DNA of 64,000 nt, taken from positions 1 to 64,000 of the forward strand of contig NZ_AVHW01000099.1 of NCBI RefSeq assembly GCF_000449425.2, given 5' to 3'. Below the pieces are notes generated by a model, which made no database searches, was not told the origin of the DNA, and saw only the letters and a program-made list of their open reading frames with translations. Position 1 is the first letter of the stretch; each line of letters opens with the position of its first letter. Shown here one piece after another: positions 38,906 through 48,147 of this stretch. The stretch is from Clostridioides difficile CD160. Its GTDB lineage: Bacteria; Bacillota; Clostridia; Peptostreptococcales; Peptostreptococcaceae. The translations under genes were made by a program, and so were the position numbers.

Positions 38906-39010
38906 AAGTCAATTATTAGACACTTTTTTAATTAATTTAATCTATAATTATTGATATCGCATACATGCATAAAAAGTGTCAAAAAATAGACACCGTCTTT
39001 TTATCGACAC
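38906..39010. promoter_or_regulatory. Cluster of candidate PrdR sites upstream of prdC
   Basis: GTGTCAAAAAATAGACAC at 38976-38993 is a near-perfect palindrome and matches the site at 32738. AAGTCAATTATTAGACAC (38906-38923) and GTCTTTTTATCGACAC (38995-39010) are weaker copies. All lie 85-190 nt upstream of the -24 element. Confidence 0.65.
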
Positions 39011-39071
39011 TTTTCTAACATATATTATATAATTTACCACAACTTTACTTAAAATATACATTTATTACTTA

Positions 39072-39836
39072 TTAATTCCTAGGTTTTTGCACTCCATTAG
39101 AGTCAACTATGTAATTATCTTTATATAGTAAGTCTGATACCTTTACTAAATTGTATCCATCTTTTTTAAGTTTACTTATTATAGTGTCCAAGTAGTTATC
39201 TACATCATTTATATTAGCATGAAATAAAACTATTGAACCAGGTTGAGATTCTTTTATTACTTTTTCAATTACGTGGTTTGGTCCAAGCTCTTTCCAGTCT
39301 ATAGAATCCACATCCCACTTAATTACTTTATAACCTAAATCACTACAAATGTCCATAGCTTTGTTGTTTACATCTCCAAAAGGTGGTCTAAACAGATTGG
39401 TCTTTTTCCCTGTTATATTAAATATCTTTCCCGATGTCGTTTCTATTTCTTTTGTTATATCTTCTTTTGATATTTCTTTCAAATTAGCATGGGTATTTGA
39501 ATGGTTTCCAATTTCATGACCTCTTTCATCTATAGCCTTTACAATATCTTCATTATCATCAACCCAACTACCAACTAGAAAAAAAGTAGCTTTTATATTA
39601 TGTTTATCTAAAGTATTTAGAATTTCATCCATATTATTAGTTCCCCATGCCACGTCAAAACTTAAAGCTATTTTTTTCTCATTTGTATCAACTTTATATA
39701 TAGGCATTTTTGAGTTGTCAGATTTAGAACATATGTACTTTATTCCACAAACAAAAGCAAATATTAATACTAATAATAATGAAAAAAATAAAACACTATA
39801 TATCAAAGCTTTAGTTCTTTTAACTTCTCTTTTCAT
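39072..39836 (-). CDS. Polysaccharide deacetylase (NodB family), membrane anchored
   Basis: 254 residues. A transmembrane segment lies at about 12-33. The NodB domain has FDVAWG (catalytic Asp), HSNTH (metal-binding His pair), RPPFG and the C-terminal VLFHAN motif. Enzymes of this type remove acetyl groups from peptidoglycan sugars, affecting lysozyme resistance or spore cortex. It is divergent from sspB, a spore gene, which might hint at sporulation use. Confidence 0.88.
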   Translation of the reverse strand: MKREVKRTKALIYSVLFFSLLLVLIFAFVCGIKYICSKSDNSKMPIYKVDTNEKKIALSFDVAWGTNNMDEILNTLDKHNIKATFFLVGSWVDDNEDIVKAIDERGHEIGNHSNTHANLKEISKEDITKEIETTSGKIFNITGKKTNLFRPPFGDVNNKAMDICSDLGYKVIKWDVDSIDWKELGPNHVIEKVIKESQPGSIVLFHANINDVDNYLDTIISKLKKDGYNLVKVSDLLYKDNYIVDSNGVQKPRN

Positions 39837-40126
39837 ACTATTCCCCCTTTTAGATAATTTCTTCTATATTTAAAATTTATTTTTTTTTAGCTCAAAAAAG
39901 TACTGTAATATTTAATTTATAGGACAATAAAGAAAAAAACAAAGTCTATCTTGACCCAGTTAAATGCTCTAAAATACTCATTTATTTAATTTTTTTATAT
40001 TTTTTACATTTTTACCTTTATTTTTCTGTATATATTGTTTTTATTTTGGAGAAATTAGTATTAACATCACATAAATAAAAGTGTTGTTAGACATCATAAA
40101 CTAATTATTTGAGGAGGAAATTTACT

Positions 40127-40330
40127 ATGTCAAATTCAAACAGAACAGTAGTGCCAGAAGCAAAAGCTGCTTTAAACCAAATGAAATTAGAAATAGCTAA
40201 CGAAATAGGTTTATCTAACTATGAGAACATAGACAAAGGTAACTTAACAGCTAGAGAAAATGGATATGTTGGTGGATACATGACTAAGAAATTAGTTGAA
40301 ATGGCTGAAAGACAAATGGCTGGAAAATAG
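40127..40330 (+). CDS. sspB: Alpha/beta-type small acid-soluble spore protein
   Basis: 67 residues from the ATG at 40127 behind GAGGAGG. The classic SASP motifs are present: KLEIANEIGL and the second helix NLTARENGYVGGYMTKKLVE. The EI-G germination protease site type is visible in ANEIGLSNYE. It binds and protects spore DNA. It is expected to be expressed in the forespore. Compact and typical, in contrast to the copy at 3678. Confidence 0.94.
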   Translation: MSNSNRTVVPEAKAALNQMKLEIANEIGLSNYENIDKGNLTARENGYVGGYMTKKLVEMAERQMAGK

Positions 40331-40360
40331 ATAGTAAATTTTGACACCTGGGTATCAACA

Positions 40361-40390
40361 GGGCTGCTAATTAGCAGCCCTATTTCTCTG
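40361..40390 (+). terminator. Terminator of sspB
   Basis: GGGCTGCTAA pairs with TTAGCAGCCC, followed by TATTTCT. Confidence 0.85.
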
Positions 40391-40520
40391 TATTTATTTA
40401 TAAAATTAATTTTATATGATTTGTTAAAGATTAATAATACTATACAAATTGTTCTTTTAATTTTGTATAAATTAGTTTAATATATTATATATAGAAATAG
40501 TTTGACGGAGGATGATATTT

Positions 40521-41057
40521 ATGTTTGAAAACTCGTCTGAAGAATTAGCGTATCATAAACTTTTAATTTTATATATCTTAGAAAAAATTAAAATGGATTT
40601 AACTAATTCTCAAATAACTCAAGTAGTATTAGAGACTGAAATGATGAATTACTTCTCATTACAACAGCTTTTATCTCAGCTTATGGAATCTAAGTTTTTG
40701 ACTACATATAAAGACTCTGACAGAGAATATTATGCTCTTACTCAAAGAGGCGTAGAAAGTCTAGAATACTTCTTTAATCGAATACCTACTAGTGTTACAG
40801 AAAAAATAGACAAGTATATAGATTCTAATAAAGAAAATTTACTAGCAGATACTCAAGTAAAGTCTAGTTTCGTAAAGCAAAGTGATAATGAATTTATTGT
40901 AAACCTTAGAGTCATAGAAAATCAGTCTAACTTAATAGATTTAAATCTAAATGTTTCATCAGAGAAACAAGCAAAACTTATTTGCAACAACTGGAAAAAT
41001 AATGCATCTTATATGTATGCCGAAGTTATCGACTTACTTATAAGAGACATACATTAA
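40521..41057 (+). CDS. DUF4364 family winged-helix-like protein
   Basis: 178 residues from the ATG at 40521, 9 nt after GGAGG; the ATG at 40512 touches the RBS. The N-terminal half resembles a winged helix (KLLILYILEKIKMDLTNSQI, then MNYFSLQQLLSQLMESKFLT, then YYALTQRGVESLEYF). The C-terminal half is beta-rich. DUF4364 proteins of clostridia are presumed DNA-binding regulators; targets unknown. Confidence 0.8.
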   Translation: MFENSSEELAYHKLLILYILEKIKMDLTNSQITQVVLETEMMNYFSLQQLLSQLMESKFLTTYKDSDREYYALTQRGVESLEYFFNRIPTSVTEKIDKYIDSNKENLLADTQVKSSFVKQSDNEFIVNLRVIENQSNLIDLNLNVSSEKQAKLICNNWKNNASYMYAEVIDLLIRDIH

Positions 41058-41058
41058 A

Positions 41059-41091
41059 GCCTACAAACAAATTATAGTTGTAGGCTCTTTT
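41059..41091. terminator. Shared terminator of convergent genes
   Basis: GCCTACAA and TTGTAGGC form the stem, followed by TCTTTT; it overlaps the 3' end of the beta-propeller gene. Confidence 0.8.
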
Positions 41092-41927
41092 CCTACCTTG
41101 ATTTCTTTTATTAATTTGTTATTTGCGGTTTCGTAAACTTTCACTGAGTTTTCTTGCGTGTCTGATACAAATAATAACTTTTCATCTTTAGATACTTCTA
41201 ATCCCTGAGGAATTCCATTTATCTCAATATTTCCAATATATCTACTTGTTGTATAATCTAAAATTCTCACATTATTATAACCCAAGTCAGCAACATAAAC
41301 TTTTTTGCCACTATAATTAAATCTTATTTCCACTGGTAATAAGAATTCATATAATACCTTTTTTATATCCATGCTTACTTCATCAACTATTATGAGCTTT
41401 CCATCAAGTGTTGATATATACATTTCTTTCTTTTGCTTATCAAGTTCTATATGCCATGCTCTAAAGTCCATATTAATTTTCTTTTGTATATTTTTATTTA
41501 TTGTATCTATACATACTATTGAATTTATACACGGTACATATAATTTTTTACTTTCTCTGTCAAAGTCAAATCCATGTGGCATATTATCAACACCAATAAT
41601 TCCTATTGGATTTAATGTGTCTTTATCCAATACATATATACTATTAGAATCTTCATTTGCTACAAATAATTCATTATCACTAAGTACAACTTGACTAAGA
41701 CTTCCTCCTATGGAAACAGTATCAATTATTTTATCATTACTTAAATCTAAGACATAGAGTATACCATTACTTGAGCTAGGTATGTATATTAAATTTTTTT
41801 CTTTTTCTATGCAAAAATGATGTGGATATATATTATCTTCTAATACTATTTCCTTTTCTAGCTCAAGTGTAGAATAATCAACTATGCTAATGCTCTTTGA
41901 TAGATAGTTAGAAATATAGATTTTCAC
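41061..41927 (-). CDS. YVTN/YncE-like beta-propeller protein
   Basis: 288 residues from a GTG at 41927, 6 nt after AGGAGG. About seven repeats of roughly 40 residues have the pattern (N/D)-x-(I/V)-x-V-x-D (ISIVDYSTLELEKEI, LYVLDLSNDKIIDTVSIGG, IYVLDKDTLNPIGIIGV, VRILDYTTSRYIGNIEI, VKVYETANNKLIKEIKVG). There is no signal peptide, so it appears cytoplasmic. Ligand or partner unknown. Confidence 0.82.
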   Translation of the reverse strand: MKIYISNYLSKSISIVDYSTLELEKEIVLEDNIYPHHFCIEKEKNLIYIPSSSNGILYVLDLSNDKIIDTVSIGGSLSQVVLSDNELFVANEDSNSIYVLDKDTLNPIGIIGVDNMPHGFDFDRESKKLYVPCINSIVCIDTINKNIQKKINMDFRAWHIELDKQKKEMYISTLDGKLIIVDEVSMDIKKVLYEFLLPVEIRFNYSGKKVYVADLGYNNVRILDYTTSRYIGNIEINGIPQGLEVSKDEKLLFVSDTQENSVKVYETANNKLIKEIKVGKEPTTIICL

Positions 41928-42075
41928 ATAACCCCTCCTCTCCACAATACATATACTACAATAATATATTATTTCATTAGCTTGTATTATGCTTTATAGT
42001 TGCATTATTACGCATATATTTGGTATTATTATTAATGTTAAAAAAATGAAATAATATTTAATGGAGGTCTTTTTA

Positions 42076-42321
42076 ATGAAAGTAACATTTAACCCAAGTG
42101 GTGTCTGTTGTAGAGAAATGATTTTTGAAGTTGATGAAAATAATATGATTGTTGATGCTGAGTTCGTAGGAGGATGTAATGGTAATTTATCAGGACTTAG
42201 AAGCTTAATAATTGGTCAAAATGCTCTTGAAGTAGCTGATAAATTAAATGGTATTGATTGCGGTGGAAAAGGTACTTCTTGCCCAGACCAGTTATCTAAG
42301 GCTATCCGTCAATCTATATAA
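42076..42321 (+). CDS. TSCPD-domain protein (TIGR03905 family)
   Basis: 81 residues from the ATG at 42076 behind ATGGAGGT. It shows FNPSGVCCREMIFEV, GGCNGNLSGL and the family-naming CGGKGTSCPDQLSKAI. The same domain is found at the C-terminus of some ribonucleotide reductases; the cysteines suggest metal or redox function. Free-standing role unknown. Confidence 0.88.
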   Translation: MKVTFNPSGVCCREMIFEVDENNMIVDAEFVGGCNGNLSGLRSLIIGQNALEVADKLNGIDCGGKGTSCPDQLSKAIRQSI

Positions 42322-42371
42322 TTACTACTATATAACATCAATAAAATTTATTAAAAACTTACTTTACATAA

Positions 42372-42405
42372 AAAGAGCTGTCTACCATCTTAGACAACTC
42401 TTTTT
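42372..42405 (+). terminator. Terminator after the TSCPD gene
   Basis: AAGAGCTGTCTA and TAGACAACTCTT form the stem, followed by T's. Confidence 0.8.
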
Positions 42406-42442
42406 TATATTTTTATTTATATTCCTGTATTTATTTATAAAA

Positions 42443-43741
42443 TTATAATTTCTTTACTAAAGTTCTCACTGTGCCAATCATGTATAAAGAACCTGCACTT
42501 ATTATCACATCATCCTTATTTGCTGTTTCTAGTGTGTAATTTACTGCATCTTCTATCTCGTGTTTTGATGTTACATCATCCACATATTTTAATACTTTCT
42601 CTTTTAGTATATCTGAATTTATGGCCCTTGGATTGTTAGGTGTTGTTGTTATTACCTTATTAAAACGTGGCAATAATATATTTAAAACACTATCAATATC
42701 TTTATCTTCTAGCATACCTATCAATAGAGTTAAACTTCTCTCTTTAAAATTTTTATCAAGTGCTTTTGCCAAAGATTTTGCTCCATCTTCATTATGTGCA
42801 CCATCTATTATAAAAATTGGATTTTCTTTTATTTTTTCTATTCTTCCTGGCCACTGAGTAGTTATAAGTCCTTTTCTTATAGATTTTTCACTTATATTTT
42901 CTAGTTTATTTATATCTTTTAGATATTTTATTACACTCATCGCCAATATAGAATTATTTATTTGATGTTCACCTATCAACTTTATTTCAAGGTCTTTGTA
43001 AATTTCTTTCATTACAGTACAGTCATATATTTGAGAGTCTATATCTGATTTTTTTATATTTACATCATCAAAATTAACTTCTATATATTGTGCTTTTTTC
43101 TCCTTACAAACTGACTTTATAACATTTTTGGCTTCATCAGTTTGGTCATATACTAGTACTACTCCACGTTCCTTTATTATACCAGCCTTTTCATATGCTA
43201 TTTTTTCTATTGTATCTCCAAGTATACCTGTATGGTCTAAACTTATAGATGCTATTACACTTACAAGTGATTTTGTTATTATATTGGTAGCATCATATCT
43301 TCCACCTAAACCAACTTCTAAAGCTACAAAATCCACCTTTTGTTCTGAATAGTAATAAAATGCCATTGCAGTAACTACTTCGAATTCTGTTGGATACTCA
43401 TAGCCTTGTCCTACCATAATATCTATTTTTTCTTTTATTAATTCAATTATCCTAGCAACATCATCTTGTGGTATATTTTCTCCATTTACTCTTATACGTT
43501 CAGTAAAGGTTTCTAAATACGGAGATGTATATAAACCGACTTTATATCCACACTCTCTTAGTATATTAGAAACAAAAGAACACACTGAGCCTTTTCCATT
43601 AGTTCCAGCTACATGTATTATATTTAAAGTTTCTTGTGGATTCCCCAATAATTCTAATAATTTTCCAATATTCTCTAGACCTAATCTTATACCAAATTTA
43701 TTGGTTTGTGATATATACTCCAATGCTTCTTCATATTTCAT
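42443..43741 (-). CDS. folC: Folylpolyglutamate synthase / dihydrofolate synthase
   Basis: 432 residues, Mur-ligase fold. The P-loop is VAGTNGKGSVCSFVSN (about 44-59). ALEVGLGGRYDATNII and SLDHTGILGDTIEKIAYEKAGI are family motifs, and the C-terminal domain has FIIDGAHNEDGAKSLA. It adds glutamate to folates in the cytoplasm. No other folate genes adjoin. Confidence 0.94.
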   Translation of the reverse strand: MKYEEALEYISQTNKFGIRLGLENIGKLLELLGNPQETLNIIHVAGTNGKGSVCSFVSNILRECGYKVGLYTSPYLETFTERIRVNGENIPQDDVARIIELIKEKIDIMVGQGYEYPTEFEVVTAMAFYYYSEQKVDFVALEVGLGGRYDATNIITKSLVSVIASISLDHTGILGDTIEKIAYEKAGIIKERGVVLVYDQTDEAKNVIKSVCKEKKAQYIEVNFDDVNIKKSDIDSQIYDCTVMKEIYKDLEIKLIGEHQINNSILAMSVIKYLKDINKLENISEKSIRKGLITTQWPGRIEKIKENPIFIIDGAHNEDGAKSLAKALDKNFKERSLTLLIGMLEDKDIDSVLNILLPRFNKVITTTPNNPRAINSDILKEKVLKYVDDVTSKHEIEDAVNYTLETANKDDVIISAGSLYMIGTVRTLVKKL

Positions 43742-43883
43742 TATCTAATTCCCCCTGTATCGGCATTTTCTTTTATGTTATCTAATTATAGTATATTTTC
43801 TACTTTTAATCTACTGACAAAGAATACATATAATCTAATACCTTCTACATTAAATCTAGTTACTACTTCTTTATTTTCTTTAT

Positions 43884-44921
43884 TTATAAATTTTTATTTT
43901 TATACATTTCTACTAACTCAGTTAATGTATATATCGAAACTAAATCATACTTTGAGATATCCATATAATTAAATTTTATGTTAAATACCTGCTCTAATTT
44001 TTGAAGTAAATTAAAACAATTATCATAAACTAATCCTATCTCCTTATTAAAAAGACTACATTGAAATAATTTTTCATTATCAGCTTTAATGTTTAAACAA
44101 TCTCTAACAACATCAGCAACTTTCATAAGAAGAGTATTTTCTTTGTCATACAAATCCAATTTAAAGTTTGGAATTCTACTATACTCATCAAACTCAAAAC
44201 TATCCCAATGATTTTTAGTTGCTAATAGTTCAAGTTTATCATTTAAATCAGATATCTCTATATCTGGATTTTCCGACAATATCTTAGCTATTTTTCCAGT
44301 AAACTTCGCTGCTACATAGCTATTACATTTTGGTGGTAACCTGTAGGAGTTGTTTATGTCACAACTTATATATGAATTACTATCCATTACACATTGAACA
44401 TCATATTTTTTATTGTACCAAAAAGAATCTTCTACATCTAAAGTAAATCCTCTCACGCCTATAACATTATTAAACATTGCTGGATAACTTAAGTCAAAAT
44501 TATTAGACAATGAACATACTATTATTTTTCCTTTTCTAAACAATTCATAACATACTTCAAATAATCCCTTGACACTTTCTACTCCTATGACTGATAAACT
44601 TAAGTTAATCAATCTTATGTTAGTATCTAGAAGATATTTTAATGCTTCTTCAAGAACTTTTATATTTGCAATGCTATCTTTTCCTAAAACTTTTATGACA
44701 AATAGCTCTACATCTTCATATTCCTTCTTTATTATTGATGCACAAGCAGTTCCATGACCATCTTCATCATCAAATTTATCTGATATAAAAATATAATCAT
44801 GTATACATTCAAAAGCAATTCCTCCAACTAAGTTATCCTTTAAGTAATCATGTTCTTTATCTATTCCTGTATCTAATACTGCAACCTTAACTTTATTATT
44901 CATATCACATATATTCTCCAT
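43884..44921 (-). CDS. Subtilisin-like (S8) serine protease without signal or propeptide
   Basis: 345 residues. The catalytic triad is visible: Asp17 in VAVLDTGID, His56 in DGHGTACAS, and Ser in CNSYVAAKFTG, where the usual GTS is NS. The oxyanion Asn is in CSLSNN. The protease domain starts at once with no signal peptide or inhibitory prodomain. The C-terminal 100 residues are family-unspecific. Start uncertain (an ATG six codons in has a better GGAG). Cytoplasmic maturation of a peptide or protein is possible; no precursor gene is evident nearby. Confidence 0.8.
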   Translation of the reverse strand: MENICDMNNKVKVAVLDTGIDKEHDYLKDNLVGGIAFECIHDYIFISDKFDDEDGHGTACASIIKKEYEDVELFVIKVLGKDSIANIKVLEEALKYLLDTNIRLINLSLSVIGVESVKGLFEVCYELFRKGKIIVCSLSNNFDLSYPAMFNNVIGVRGFTLDVEDSFWYNKKYDVQCVMDSNSYISCDINNSYRLPPKCNSYVAAKFTGKIAKILSENPDIEISDLNDKLELLATKNHWDSFEFDEYSRIPNFKLDLYDKENTLLMKVADVVRDCLNIKADNEKLFQCSLFNKEIGLVYDNCFNLLQKLEQVFNIKFNYMDISKYDLVSIYTLTELVEMYKNKNL

Positions 44922-45716
44922 TACTAAAAGTTTTTAATATATCTATGCTAATAGTTCATCTTAAACTTTAATTTAAGTTGCACAATTTATCTTTTAAATG
45001 CTATATTTATTTCTAAAAACACAAATTAAGTATACTATATATTCAATTTATATTCATTATATCAATTATTATCATTAAATAGTTAAAAATTAAGATAAAA
45101 TTTTTAGATTTATATCACAATTTAGAATTTTTTGTAAAAAGGAGATTATCCTTCTTATTAGACAATCCCCTTGTATACTTTATTAATACTTATTCATAAT
45201 TAACTATCAATTGTATATTATACTTTTCAATCTAGATTACATAAATCTCATTTTTATTTAGGGGAATAATTATTTATATACTATAAGAAAATTAATTTAA
45301 ATATAATCGTCTTGTAATCTATCTTACAAAACATACTATTCATTCTACAAAGTATGAATCAAAGTGTAAAAAAATACCAAGAACTGCGAATAAATATAAA
45401 TTTAAATTACTATGTAAAAATTTGTACCAAGTACACTCTAAAAATTTATATAGGTATTATCCTAAGAAGCAATACCTACACCCTTATACATTATATCATA
45501 TTTCAATAAATAAATCGCATAAAAGGAAGTCTTTTAATAGAATTAAACTATCTATTAATTTATTACTATAAGTTCTACAAATTATAAATAATTATTTTAA
45601 TGTATATACTGTATTGCCTCAAACATTGATATAACCAATCAAAATAGATATAATAAAATGAAACAAATATTTATAGAATTTTATAAATATTCATTATTTT
45701 AAAGGGGTGATTGTAT
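44922..45716. other. Long intergenic region between the subtilase and azlC
   Basis: About 790 bp, AT-rich. Contains a terminator-like hairpin on the minus strand at 45140-45174 (AAGGGGATTGTC..GATAATCTCCTT plus T-run) and a perfect TAGGTATT/AATACCTA stem at about 45452-45473. No ORF with a good RBS was found. The minus-strand hairpin has no known gene upstream of it, hinting at an unannotated small RNA between about 45180 and 45700. Confidence 0.5.
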
Positions 45717-46433
45717 TTGAAACAAGAAACATCAAAAAAAGAAATCTTAAAAGAAAGTTTTCTGGCATCAATCCCAATATTTCTAGGATATATTCCATTA
45801 GGACTTATTTGTGGTATTATGCTTCAAAAAGCAGGTTTATCTGCCTTTTACATATTAATGATGTCACTTATGGTATTTGCGGGTAGTTCACAATTTGTAG
45901 CAGCTTCAATGCTAGCTTCAAATGGAAGTATAACTTCAATAGTATTAACTACATTTATATTGAATCTTCGTAACTTTTTAATGAGCTCCAACCTACATAT
46001 GCATATAAAAAATAAAAATATGAGATTTTTAATGTATTTTTGCCATGGTGTTACAGATGAAACATTCGCTATAAACTTAGAAAAATATACTTATGGTACT
46101 TGGACAGATAGACACGCATTATACCTAAACAATCTTTGTATAATAGTATGGGCTGGTAGTTGTTTCTTAGGAGCATTTCTTGGAGAAATTGTTACTATCA
46201 GTGATTCTGTTGCAGGCTTCCTACTTACAGCAATGTTCATCACATTAGTAGTTAATCAAATTAAAAGTAAAGTATATATACTCGTTTCAATGCTTTCTAT
46301 CCTATTATCAATAGTTTTATATACTTTCTTTAAAAGCAGTTTAGTTATCATAATAGCCTCTGTTTTATCTGCTTTATTTGGCTTTTATATACAAAAATTA
46401 ACTCATAAAAAGGAGGAAGTCTATGAATACTAA
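45717..46433 (+). CDS. azlC: AzlC-family branched-chain amino acid exporter, large subunit
   Basis: 238 residues from a TTG at 45717, chosen for its spacing behind AAGGGG. About seven or eight transmembrane helices. AzlC motifs: SIPIFLGYIPLGLICGIM, MVFAGSSQFVAASML and FILNLRNFLMSSNLH. With AzlD it exports branched-chain amino acids or analogues. It overlaps azlD by 11 nt. Confidence 0.9.
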   Translation: MKQETSKKEILKESFLASIPIFLGYIPLGLICGIMLQKAGLSAFYILMMSLMVFAGSSQFVAASMLASNGSITSIVLTTFILNLRNFLMSSNLHMHIKNKNMRFLMYFCHGVTDETFAINLEKYTYGTWTDRHALYLNNLCIIVWAGSCFLGAFLGEIVTISDSVAGFLLTAMFITLVVNQIKSKVYILVSMLSILLSIVLYTFFKSSLVIIIASVLSALFGFYIQKLTHKKEEVYEY

Positions 46434-46746
46434 TTACATACTTATAGTTATTTTAGGTATGGCAATTGTTACTTATATTCCAAGGATTTTACCTATGATA
46501 ATACTTTCAAAAAATGATATGCCTGATTCTATTAAAGACATTATGAAATTTATACCTATCGCTATACTTAGTTCACTAATAGCAAAGGATATTTTTTTTA
46601 ATGGAGATAGTATATATTTGTCATTCACCAATCCCAAAATTATATCAGGTATCATAGTACTATTAGTAGCTTATAAATTTAAATCTATTGCTATCTCAAT
46701 AGCTGTAGGTGCAATATCTATATGCTTTTTTGGAGTCATCTTTTAA
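46423..46746 (+). CDS. azlD: AzlD-family branched-chain amino acid exporter, small subunit
   Basis: 107 residues with three or four transmembrane helices. The conserved N-terminal motif MAIVTYIPRILPMII and the KFIPIAILSSLI region are typical of AzlD. RBS AAAGGAGG lies within the end of azlC, and the start overlaps it, indicating coupling. Confidence 0.9.
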   Translation: MNTNYILIVILGMAIVTYIPRILPMIILSKNDMPDSIKDIMKFIPIAILSSLIAKDIFFNGDSIYLSFTNPKIISGIIVLLVAYKFKSIAISIAVGAISICFFGVIF

Positions 46747-46903
46747 AATTTTATGTCACTATACAGTAAAAAACTGAAATACTGTACAATACTGCATATA
46801 AAAATCAGTCATAATATACTAATAATTAATCTATTATAATTGTGTACTCTACATCTAAAACAATATCAATAATCTATAAGCTACTATTTTACATCATAAT
46901 AAG

Positions 46904-46950
46904 GGCTGTCTTAATACAGAGAATTTTTTCTATATTAAGACAGTTTTAAA
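46904..46950 (+). terminator. Terminator of azlCD
   Basis: CTGTCTTAATA and TATTAAGACAG form the stem with a long loop, followed by TTTTAA. Confidence 0.8.
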
Positions 46951-47011
46951 TTAATAGCTCTGTGATGACTTTAAATATTTTTCAAAATATTTTACTTTAC
47001 CTTTTTCAAAA

Positions 47012-47722
47012 TTAATACATTATATCACATAACAAGCTTGTTAATGCTACTTTTAAATCTTTGAGCCTGTACTTACTAATAGGTATAAATTTATCATTAA
47101 TAGTAATCATATTATCCCCAAGATCTTCTATTCTTCTCAAATTGACAATAAAACTTGTGTGACATCTGAAAAATCCATTTTCACATAATAATTTTTCTGC
47201 TTGTTTCATGCTCATATTAGCTTTATAATCTCTCCCTAATGTATGTACAACTAAATCTCTCTTTACAGTTTCAACATATAAAATAGAATCTATCAGTATT
47301 CTATTAAATCCTTTTTTACTATTTAAAACTATATAACGCTCCTTCTTTCTTTGAAGGTTATCAATACAAAGATTTACACCCATTGCAAAGTTACTATACT
47401 CTATAGGTTTTACTAAATATCTATAAGCACGTACTTCATAACCCTGGGGAGCATACTCTGAAAAAGCTGTTGTAAATATAATTTCTACTTTTTCATCAAA
47501 CTTTCTTATTTTTTTAGCCACCTCAATTCCATTGATATCTTTCATTTGGATGTCTAAAAATATAATGTCAATTTTTTCTGGGTATTTGGATATTAAATCT
47601 TCTCCACAGGAGAATTCCAGTATTTGATAATTTAGACACCTTTCAGACAAAAGTTTTTCTGCAAATTCCTTCAGTATGCTTCTTTGTATTTTTTCGTCAT
47701 CACATATAACTACCCTGAACAT
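47012..47722 (-). CDS. LytTR-type response regulator
   Basis: 236 residues. The receiver domain has acidic DDE near residue 9, phospho-acceptor Asp in FLDIQMKDINGIEV (about 58), TTAFSEY and the lysine of LVKPIEY. The LytTR DNA-binding domain follows (LNSKKGFNRILIDSILYVET, GFFRCHTSFIVNLRRIEDL). Such regulators usually pair with an AgrC-like kinase; none is adjacent, so it is an orphan here. GGAGG RBS. Confidence 0.9.
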   Translation of the reverse strand: MFRVVICDDEKIQRSILKEFAEKLLSERCLNYQILEFSCGEDLISKYPEKIDIIFLDIQMKDINGIEVAKKIRKFDEKVEIIFTTAFSEYAPQGYEVRAYRYLVKPIEYSNFAMGVNLCIDNLQRKKERYIVLNSKKGFNRILIDSILYVETVKRDLVVHTLGRDYKANMSMKQAEKLLCENGFFRCHTSFIVNLRRIEDLGDNMITINDKFIPISKYRLKDLKVALTSLLCDIMY

Positions 47723-48090
47723 AATATCACCTCCAAATCTAAAATATCATTTAGTTTACTTTATTTCAATTTCCAAACTGTACTCATTGACTTTTCTATT
47801 CAAATTTTTTTACAAGTTTAAATTGTCGATTAAACTACTTCTAGTAATTATCTTTGATACATAAACTTAAATTATGATAAATTCATCTATTTTTCTAGTT
47901 ATATTGTGTAAAAAATATATGAAAACAAATGTAATATGTATTTTATTATGCTATGTTAAATATCATAATACAGCAAATTTTTATTACTCATAAATTTTTT
48001 AAATGTAAGATTAATATAATCATAAAATAAGATAAAAATATAACACATCTGTAATGAATTATAACATCATATTTGTATATATAGAAAGAA
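47723..48090. other. AT-rich intergenic region
   Basis: About 370 bp between the LytTR gene and the valS terminator. No ORF, repeat or structured RNA is apparent. Confidence 0.55.
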
Positions 48091-48134
48091 AAACATACAA
48101 AAAGTACAAATTACGTACTTTTTGTATGTTTTTA
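48091..48134. terminator. Terminator of valS
   Basis: AAACATACAAAAAGTAC and GTACTTTTTGTATGTTT form a perfect 17-bp stem with a short loop; bidirectional. Confidence 0.93.
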
Positions 48135-48147
48135 TTAACACTTTCAT

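Noticed and set aside
45353-45511. 52-codon plus-strand frame before azlC
   Set aside because: No RBS and composition expected from AT-rich noncoding DNA.
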